A stretch of 35,495 nucleotides of DNA from Selenomonadaceae bacterium (GTDB taxonomy: Bacteria; Bacillota; Negativicutes; Selenomonadales; Selenomonadaceae), in assembly GCA_017518105.1 (NCBI GenBank), contig JAFWWC010000003.1, positions 1 through 35,495 on the forward strand, in the 5' to 3' direction. The notes beneath the pieces were generated by a model. That model ran no database searches. It saw only the letters and a list, made by a program, of their open reading frames with translations, and was not told where the DNA came from. Every line of letters starts with the position of its first letter. Position 1 is the stretch's first letter. Position numbers and translations under genes: made by a program. This document shows positions 29,139 to 35,495 of this stretch, piece by piece.

Positions 29139-32100
29139 TCATTTTTTATTCCACGTCTTGTCAATGTGGTTAGCAGTCCACGCGGAGCCGTCCGCCAGCC
29201 TGTATTCGACGATATCTTTGCTTTGAATGTCTAGCTTAGAACCGTCCGTCAACTCGACCGAAACGCCGCTGCTGGTTATCTGAGCCTTTGTAACCTGGTC
29301 GAGGGTAACTTCATACATGTTGACCACGTCGCCGCTGTGAGCAAAGCTGATAACGTCATGACCATTGCCAGCGCAGAAGAAGAATTCATTACGACCCGCG
29401 CCGCCGACGAGCGTATCATTAGCCGAGCCTGCGCCGCCCCAAATGCTATTTTGACCCGTGCCGCCGATGATGAGGTTTTCGCTAGTGTTGCCCACCAGAG
29501 TATTCGAGCCGTTAGCATAGAGCGCGTTAATCTCTTTGAAGTCGCCGTAGAACATGGTGCCGTGCCTAGAAACCGAAGTATCGTTGAGCCACAGATTGAC
29601 ATTACCCATATCCTTGCCGACTTTAAGCGTTGCATTGGAGCCGCCAGCTACATAGCAATTCGTGAGCCTGTCGAAATTAAGGTTAGTATCGACCTTGGCA
29701 ATCAAATCGTCGTTGACCCGGAATGCCTTGCCCCTAGCCTCGGTTAGCGTCAAGTAATCGTTCGCGCTTCTGTTTATCTGTATGACGACATCGCTACCAT
29801 TCAACGCTACATTAGTTGTGCCCTTTAGCCTGACGACATCAGACGTTAAGTAGTCGCTAGCGTCGCTCATGAAGTCAAAGTTTGTAATCGTGTCGCGTCC
29901 GTCGTTGGCTAAGAAGTGGAAGGAAGTTGAGCCTTTGTCGCTTGAGGTGTTGCCCTGCATTAGGTCGTTGCCGCTGTTGCTCCAGATATTTCCGCCGCCC
30001 GCGCCCGCAATGAGTGTATTGGGCGTATCAGCCGCGCCGGTGATTGAGAAGGTGCCCGCGCCCGCCGTCACTCTGTCGATTCCGTAGAACTTCGCCGAGC
30101 TACCGTTTACCGCTCCGCTGTGGTCGTTCAAGTTCACGTCGATTGCGTCAGTGTATTCGCTGAAATCTACCCCGTTGCTGTACAGATTGCCCAAGAAGAG
30201 ATTTGCCTCGGAGCCGTCGACGACTTCAATATCATTGCCGTTCTTAGCAATCATCGCGTTATAGTCGTCGGTGCCGTCGGTGCCGTCGGTGAATTTCACT
30301 TCGTAGGCTTTTTCTTCGGGGTCGACGCTGTTAAGAATCATTTGCCCGCCGCCTATGCTCATGATGAGCCGAGACGCGCCGTAGTCGAAGATGACATCTT
30401 CAAAGTTCGTGACGAGAATTTTATCGGAGCCTTTCTCAAAGCCCGTGATGAAATTCCGCGTCTTATCGTTGGCGTCGGCGTTCAGAACGATAGTTGCGCC
30501 TTCGAGGTCAGTGCCGCGCAGGGTTTTATCCGTGAGATAGATTTGATTCTTGCCTGTGCCCGCGTCGACGTAATCCATTGCCCCGGCTAGCATCGTATCA
30601 TTTCCACTGCCGCTCTTGATTGTGGAGCCGCCGCTCTTTTGCGTGTCGCTGGAGCCTTCCGCGTAATTGCCCTTCATGATGTAATCTTCGGTCGCGTCGC
30701 TCTTATCGACTTCGCCGCCCGCGGTATTCGTGAAGCCGACCGCTTGCCGTTCGCCAGACGCGTTAAGCAGGTTCGCCGTAATGGAGCCGACAGCCTCGGC
30801 GTTCGGGTCGAAGACAACTACCGCGCCGTCCAAAGTCATCGTGCCATCGCCGAAGAGAATTTCATTGGACTTAATCGCGCCGCCTAGGTCGTTGTATTCG
30901 TAAGTCTGAACTGCCGCGTTGTCGCCGTTGTAGTTTTCGAGTGAGACTCTGCCCGCCGTCGGGATAAGGAGCGTTTCGCCGCTGTCGTTCAAATCGACTT
31001 CGACTTCGGCTCCGTGCCTTACAACAACGGTATCATTACCGTCGCCCGCCTTGACGGTGTCTGGCGCGTCCGTCTGCCTGTCGATTAGGACTAGGCTATC
31101 TCCTTCCGTCTCCGTTAAGTCGACAGCTTGCGCGGCGGTCTCGTCCTCGTCAATGTGAATCGGATTGCCACTGCGCTTAAGAATATCTTCGGCGTTGGTC
31201 TTCTCGGTTATCGGCGGGGAGTCGGGGTCAATCTTGAAAATGCCGTCGCGATTAACCGTCAAGGCGTCGCCCGCGTGAACCGTGACAGGCTCGCCGTTGA
31301 TTGAATAAACTCCGTCGTCGCCAATGGTAAGCGTGGCATCTCTATCAAGCCCCGTGATAACTTCGCCGTCGCTTAAAGTTATGCCGTCCTCGTCGCCGTC
31401 CAGCTTGTAGCTCGTGCCGTTAATCGTAACCTCGCCTTCGGGAACAGCCAAATCTATGCCGTTTAGATCAAGGGCTACCTTGTTGCCGTCCTCCAGACCA
31501 GTAAGGTTGGTTATCTTCTCGCCGTCCGCCTCAATAACGAGATTGTCGCCGTTCATCGTCAGCTCGTCGCCGTTCAAAATCAAGCCGTCGAGGGAGCCGC
31601 CGCTAATGGAACCCGCGAACCTGTCAATGCCGATAACTTTGCTGTTCTCGTCGGTCAGGAAGTCAACCGAAGCGTCTAGCGTGTCATTGATGATGAATTC
31701 GTCCGTGCCGAAAGTGAACGTGCCATTTTCCGCCGTCGTTAGCGTCATACTCGGTGCGCTGTTGATTATCGCGTCGCCCGCTACGCCATTTATAGAACTC
31801 GCCGTGCCGTCCTCAACAACCACATCAACTTCACTGTTAGTCGTTACGTCGATAAGCTTGCCATTAACAACACCAGAGGTCATGCCGTAAATCGTGGCGT
31901 CTTCCAGACCGTTAATCGTGCCGTCAATGCCGCTGACCGAATTAATCTTGCTGTTGACGATGCCGAGCGTTACAGGCGAACTATTTCCGGCTAAGTCAAT
32001 CGTCGCGTCGTTTATGGTGAAGTCCGTTTCGTCGTTGGCAATGATTAGCGTGTCGCCCGTCAAGCTCTCGACGCCGGAAACAACCGCGTTATTCATGTTG

Positions 32101-35100
32101 AAGGCAACTGACTCGTCGCCTCTAATCTCGTAAGACTTGTCGTTAATGGTAAAGGAGCCTTCGTCGTCTGTCAAAATCTTTGTAACGGTTGAGCCGTCAG
32201 TCACGACCCTGGAAGCCTCGCCATCGATTGTCACGCCTTCGCCGTTAATGTACACGCCCTCAGAGAAGTCTCCGCTAATCGTGCCCGTGGCGTCGGCTAT
32301 CGAAATAACTTTGTCGTTCCTAACCCTGTAAGTAACGTTGCCTTCTACGTCGAAAGTCTTATCGCCCACCGTGAAGGAGCCAGAACTATCCGTTTTAATC
32401 GTGGCGTTGCCAATGCCGCCAACCGTCACGCCGTCGCTACCGCCGACATTTTCAAGCCCGATGACTTGACCAAAGGCGATATTGACTTTGTATCCATCGG
32501 GGTCGCCGTCGACGAAGAAAGTTTTTGAACCGACCGTTAGCCCGTCATAATTGGACGTGAGATTAACCGACATATTCGTATTGATTGCCTTGTCGTCTAG
32601 CGTCGCCGTATTTTTTATGGTTAAGGTTTTGTTCTCCGTGTTGGTAGCGACTGCGCCTCCCGCCAAAGTCACGCCGCCGGAGCTGTCTAAAGTCGCCGAG
32701 CCGCCCGCTAAAGTCATGTCGTCATAAGTCAAGGCGTCGCTCGTTTCCAAATCGACTTCAAAGCCGCTAGCAGTTGTGGTAGCTGAGGCAGTGCCGCTAG
32801 CCGTGAACGAGACCCCATTAACCGTATAATCGCCCGCATTCAACGACAGCGAAATATTTTCCGGTACAGTAATCGTAGCGGATTTGTCAACGCTTAGGGA
32901 TTCGCCTTTGGAGCCAATGCCGACTTCGCAATCCTTTATCTCGGCGGTAATCGTCGCGTCTTCTGATTGAACGCGCTGACCCTCCTGTAAAATAAATGAC
33001 GTGCCCGCCATGTCAGCCAAGGAAGAAATCTCGACGCCGTCCGCATTAAAGGTCGTGCCGTCGTTCTTGATGAAGTTTTCAGCTAAGGTGTTGCCGCTCG
33101 CGTCGATTATGTCAAAGGTCGTGTTGCCGTTGTTAATAACCGTGACGGGTGTCTTGCTTAAGTCGGCGGCGAACTGAATCGAATCGTCAAGGGTCTTGCC
33201 GCTGGATAAAACGTCCGTGAATTTAGCTCCCGCATTAACTGTGATAGTGCCGTCGGCGTTGACCGTCACGGTGTATTCGTCATAGACAAAGCCTTCAAAG
33301 TACCAGCCGTCCTCGTCGGTGTAGTAAAGCGTCGCCGAATCTTGAGGAGCCGTATAGGTCGTGCCGTCAATGGTAACTGTCGCGTCCTTATTGAAGCCGA
33401 TAACCTCTGCCGTGTTGCCGTCGTCGTTAATCGTGAATTCAATCCTGGTATCGTCTGCAAGCCCGGCAATCGTAAAGGTTTCGTCGCCTATGTCGTAAGT
33501 GCCATTGCCCGTCAAAATCGAAACGTCTTGGGCACCATCGGCTAGCGTGAACTTTTGCCCCTCGGCTAGCTCAATCTTGCCCGAAGAGATTGTAATCGTC
33601 TTAACGTTATCGAACGTGGGAGCACTGCCCGTGGCGTCGACCGTGAAAGTATCTGCATTAGTCGGCTCGACTGTGAAGGCTGACTTTCTTCCGTTCGCGC
33701 TAGTTGCCGTTATGGGGACGCCGGCGAAGTCTCTATCGATTGCAATCTCAATGCTGTCAAGTTCAATGCCGCTTATAGTGCCGTCGTTCTTAGTCAAGGT
33801 GTAAACGTCGTCGATTTTGGTAAGCGTCGCTAAAACTGTCGTCGGGTTGGAGGCGTCGTCAACAATAATCGCCTGTTCGCCGTTGCTAATCGTGCTACTG
33901 TCTATGCTAATTGCGGCACCGTCTTTGACTTCGATAACCGCCGACCAATTATCCGCGTTGCCGAGGTCGTCTAGGGTAAGTCCAGAGGAATAACTTGTTT
34001 TGCCCGTCCAAAGCTTGCCGCCCGTGTTGTGCAAGCCCGCCGTCGTGATTTCGTAAATGGCGTCATCGACTTTGAAGGTATCGCCGACATTTAAGCCGTT
34101 GATAGTTATCGTCCCGCCGTTTACGTTGACTTTTAAGCCGTCGCCGTCGCTAGCCGTGATTTTATTGCCGCTCGTCGCCGTGACATCATCGCCCGTAGCC
34201 AAAGAGACTGTGCCGCTCGTCAAGGTTACGTTCTTGCCGTCGAAGTCCAAGGTAAGTTCGGTCGTTCCGTTGAAGGTCTTATCGTTCACAGTGACGGAAC
34301 CGCTCGGCGCATTAATCTGCGTTGCGAAGTCGACAGCCAGATTAGCATTATCGGCAATCTTAACTGTGCTGATACCTTCGGCGGCATCATCGGTGCCTTT
34401 AAGGGGCAGCTTGTCATTGCTGATAGTCAGGGTCGCGAACTTCGTTGAAGGATTAGTCGCGTCATCGAGGACAAGAGCATTGGTCGTCGCCGCAGTCAAA
34501 TCAAGCGTGCCATTGCTAGGAACGATAATATTGCTCCACGTCATGTCAGCCAGGTCTGAAAGTTCAATCGCCGTGCCCGCGAGGCTTTCGCTTATGGTGC
34601 CGTCTTCAAACATCAAGCCAACTGCCGTTTGCGTGTAGGTCTTGCCGTCGAACGTAAAGCTATCCGTGGGGTCAAGGTCGCTTACCGTCACGAACAAGCC
34701 GTCAAATATCGTCGCGTTAATGGTGCCGCGTTCAACCTGCAAAGCGGCGGTGTCGTCCGTCGGCGTGACTGTGGGATTGGTCGTATCAAGGATAACCGTG
34801 CCTCTGTATAGTGTGGAAGTCGTGCCGTCCGAATCAATGATGAGTTCGCTGGAGCCGTTGTAGCGTTTTGCATTAACCGTGACCGTGCCGCTCGGCGAAT
34901 TAATCTGGGTTGCAAAGTTGACAGTCAAGACAGTATCCGCAGAGATTGTAACGGAATCTATAGCAGTAGCAAGGGTGTCGCCGCCGCTAAGGGTGATTCG
35001 TTTGTTGTTCACGGTGAAGCTTGTCAGTTTAACCGTCGGCGAGGTGGCATCATCATAAACAATGGAATCAGCCGTAACGTCGGAAAGGTCGAGTGTACGA

Positions 35101-35495
35101 TTGCTCAGCCCGATAAAGTTTTCCCACTTAGCGGAAGACAATTTGCTTAGGTCGAGAGTTTCGCCCGCGAGTTCTTCGCTTATGGTCGAATCCGTTATCA
35201 AACCGCGATTGCTTTGCGTGTAGGTCTTGCCGCCGAACGTGAAACTCTCGCCCGTAGCCAGCCCGCTTATCTGAGTGAACTTGCCGCCAGTCGCAGTAGC
35301 TGAAATCGTCCCGCTCGTAACCGTCAATGCCGTCGAATCGTTTGTTGCTTGCGCTGAAGGATTCGCCGTGCTTAGCGTTATCGTTCCGCTCTGGAGCGTC
35401 GAACTTTCCGCTGTCGTATCTATCGTTAAGTCCGTCGTGCCAGCGTAGGTCGAACCGTTTACCGTCGTCGTGCCGCTAGCCTCGACCGTCGCCGC
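29139..35495 (-). CDS. Giant secreted RTX-like repeat protein, N-terminus outside window
   Basis: At least 2,118 residues. The frame is open through the right edge, and the apparent start at 35327 is only an in-frame TTG. Composition is rich in Thr, Asp, Gly, Ser and Val, nearly free of Cys, as in secreted adhesins. Three tandem units of about 195 residues (585 bases) start near 35312, 34727 and 34118. Marker pairs are SFTFGGKTYTQ/SFTFDGKTYTQ and FATQINSPSG/FATQINAPSG. A partial earlier unit reaches the edge. The middle (about 32650-31200) has shorter repeats built on GSFTINDKSYEI-like lines. The C-terminal third has degenerate RTX nonapeptides such as AGDGNDTVVV, GSGNDTMLAGA and GGAGSANDTLVGGAG, then a tail ending NHIDKTWNKK. 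Calcium binding and type I secretion are inferred. No secretion genes are in the window. Confidence 0.85.
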   Translation of the reverse strand, partial: AATVEASGTTTVNGSTYAGTTDLTIDTTAESSTLQSGTITLSTANPSAQATNDSTALTVTSGTISATATGGKFTQISGLATGESFTFGGKTYTQSNRGLITDSTISEELAGETLDLSKLSSAKWENFIGLSNRTLDLSDVTADSIVYDDATSPTVKLTSFTVNNKRITLSGGDTLATAIDSVTISADTVLTVNFATQINSPSGTVTVNAKRYNGSSELIIDSDGTTSTLYRGTVILDTTNPTVTPTDDTAALQVERGTINATIFDGLFVTVSDLDPTDSFTFDGKTYTQTAVGLMFEDGTISESLAGTAIELSDLADMTWSNIIVPSNGTLDLTAATTNALVLDDATNPSTKFATLTISNDKLPLKGTDDAAEGISTVKIADNANLAVDFATQINAPSGSVTVNDKTFNGTTELTLDFDGKNVTLTSGTVSLATGDDVTATSGNKITASDGDGLKVNVNGGTITINGLNVGDTFKVDDAIYEITTAGLHNTGGKLWTGKTSYSSGLTLDDLGNADNWSAVIEVKDGAAISIDSSTISNGEQAIIVDDASNPTTVLATLTKIDDVYTLTKNDGTISGIELDSIEIAIDRDFAGVPITATSANGRKSAFTVEPTNADTFTVDATGSAPTFDNVKTITISSGKIELAEGQKFTLADGAQDVSILTGNGTYDIGDETFTIAGLADDTRIEFTINDDGNTAEVIGFNKDATVTIDGTTYTAPQDSATLYYTDEDGWYFEGFVYDEYTVTVNADGTITVNAGAKFTDVLSSGKTLDDSIQFAADLSKTPVTVINNGNTTFDIIDASGNTLAENFIKNDGTTFNADGVEISSLADMAGTSFILQEGQRVQSEDATITAEIKDCEVGIGSKGESLSVDKSATITVPENISLSLNAGDYTVNGVSFTASGTASATTTASGFEVDLETSDALTYDDMTLAGGSATLDSSGGVTLAGGAVATNTENKTLTIKNTATLDDKAINTNMSVNLTSNYDGLTVGSKTFFVDGDPDGYKVNIAFGQVIGLENVGGSDGVTVGGIGNATIKTDSSGSFTVGDKTFDVEGNVTYRVRNDKVISIADATGTISGDFSEGVYINGEGVTIDGEASRVVTDGSTVTKILTDDEGSFTINDKSYEIRGDESVAFNMNNAVVSGVESLTGDTLIIANDETDFTINDATIDLAGNSSPVTLGIVNSKINSVSGIDGTINGLEDATIYGMTSGVVNGKLIDVTTNSEVDVVVEDGTASSINGVAGDAIINSAPSMTLTTAENGTFTFGTDEFIINDTLDASVDFLTDENSKVIGIDRFAGSISGGSLDGLILNGDELTMNGDNLVIEADGEKITNLTGLEDGNKVALDLNGIDLAVPEGEVTINGTSYKLDGDEDGITLSDGEVITGLDRDATLTIGDDGVYSINGEPVTVHAGDALTVNRDGIFKIDPDSPPITEKTNAEDILKRSGNPIHIDEDETAAQAVDLTETEGDSLVLIDRQTDAPDTVKAGDGNDTVVVRHGAEVEVDLNDSGETLLIPTAGRVSLENYNGDNAAVQTYEYNDLGGAIKSNEILFGDGTMTLDGAVVVFDPNAEAVGSITANLLNASGERQAVGFTNTAGGEVDKSDATEDYIMKGNYAEGSSDTQKSGGSTIKSGSGNDTMLAGAMDYVDAGTGKNQIYLTDKTLRGTDLEGATIVLNADANDKTRNFITGFEKGSDKILVTNFEDVIFDYGASRLIMSIGGGQMILNSVDPEEKAYEVKFTDGTDGTDDYNAMIAKNGNDIEVVDGSEANLFLGNLYSNGVDFSEYTDAIDVNLNDHSGAVNGSSAKFYGIDRVTAGAGTFSITGAADTPNTLIAGAGGGNIWSNSGNDLMQGNTSSDKGSTSFHFLANDGRDTITNFDFMSDASDYLTSDVVRLKGTTNVALNGSDVVIQINRSANDYLTLTEARGKAFRVNDDLIAKVDTNLNFDRLTNCYVAGGSNATLKVGKDMGNVNLWLNDTSVSRHGTMFYGDFKEINALYANGSNTLVGNTSENLIIGGTGQNSIWGGAGSANDTLVGGAGRNEFFFCAGNGHDVISFAHSGDVVNMYEVTLDQVTKAQITSSGVSVELTDGSKLDIQSKDIVEYRLADGSAWTANHIDKTWNKK

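Noticed and set aside
29069..29140. Possible preQ1 riboswitch ahead of queD
   Set aside because: Only the terminator hairpin and a short A-rich stretch are present. No preQ1-I or preQ1-II pseudoknot pattern could be drawn.
29139..35495. CRISPR-like or tandem DNA repeat signal in the right third of the window
   Set aside because: Periodicity comes from protein repeats in an open reading frame. DNA copies are diverged and there are no short spacers.

Overview
The window looks like a chromosomal segment of a diderm, flagellated member of the Firmicutes, most likely a Negativicutes/Selenomonadales relative. This is an inference. It rests on strong GGAGG-type ribosome binding sites and Firmicutes-like gene neighbourhoods, together with genes for the outer-membrane L ring (FlgH) and the P ring (FlgI, FlgA) and a giant RTX-like secreted protein. 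No rRNA, tRNA, CRISPR array, IS element or phage gene was seen.

Layout. Positions 1-540 hold a RelB/YoeB toxin-antitoxin pair whose antitoxin is cut by the window edge. Positions 540-2880 hold a secreted HAD phosphatase and a HAD hydrolase-VOC enzyme pair. Positions 2890-6820 (minus strand) hold a DUF362 protein and the threonine block hom-thrB-SDR. A decayed citrate-family transporter (6837-7777) and a lytic transglycosylase follow. Positions 8509-12521 (plus) form a NUDIX / GT-C membrane protein / GT2 / site-2 protease operon, meeting a methyltransferase-like gene tail to tail. Positions 20190-13454 (minus) form an eight-gene operon stitched by 1-4 base overlaps: two DUF445 proteins, murI, gph, a GspE-type ATPase, an antitoxin-PIN toxin pair and a glycosyltransferase. 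Positions 24151-20230 (minus) are a flagellar rod/ring operon flgG-flgA-flgH-flgI-flgJ. Divergent from it is a peptidoglycan-binding 3D-domain protein. Positions 25278-27880 (minus) hold an aldo/keto reductase, a 59-aa ORF, a flavodoxin and a half-size HsdS, the last three linked by ATGA overlaps. Positions 27973-29068 hold queE and queD. The rest (29139 to the end) is one gene for a secreted repeat protein of more than 2,100 residues, open at the window edge.

The most unusual signal is a ~130-bp structured repeat present twice in opposite orientation (22414-22543 and 26599-26729). Its first 60 bp are identical in both copies. The remainder has diverged while keeping its hairpins through paired, compensating base changes, and the loops are conserved. 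This points to selection on secondary structure. Other points of interest are a FlgH without a lipobox, an orphan GspE-like ATPase with altered motifs, a transporter pseudogene formed by two internal deletions, palindromes downstream of the glycosyltransferase gene, and a recurring extended -10 promoter form.

The window shows peptidoglycan metabolism (murI, lytic transglycosylase, 3D protein), envelope glycosylation, flagellar assembly, threonine synthesis and the preQ0/queuosine route as functional themes. Functions are assigned from motifs read by eye; no database search was possible.
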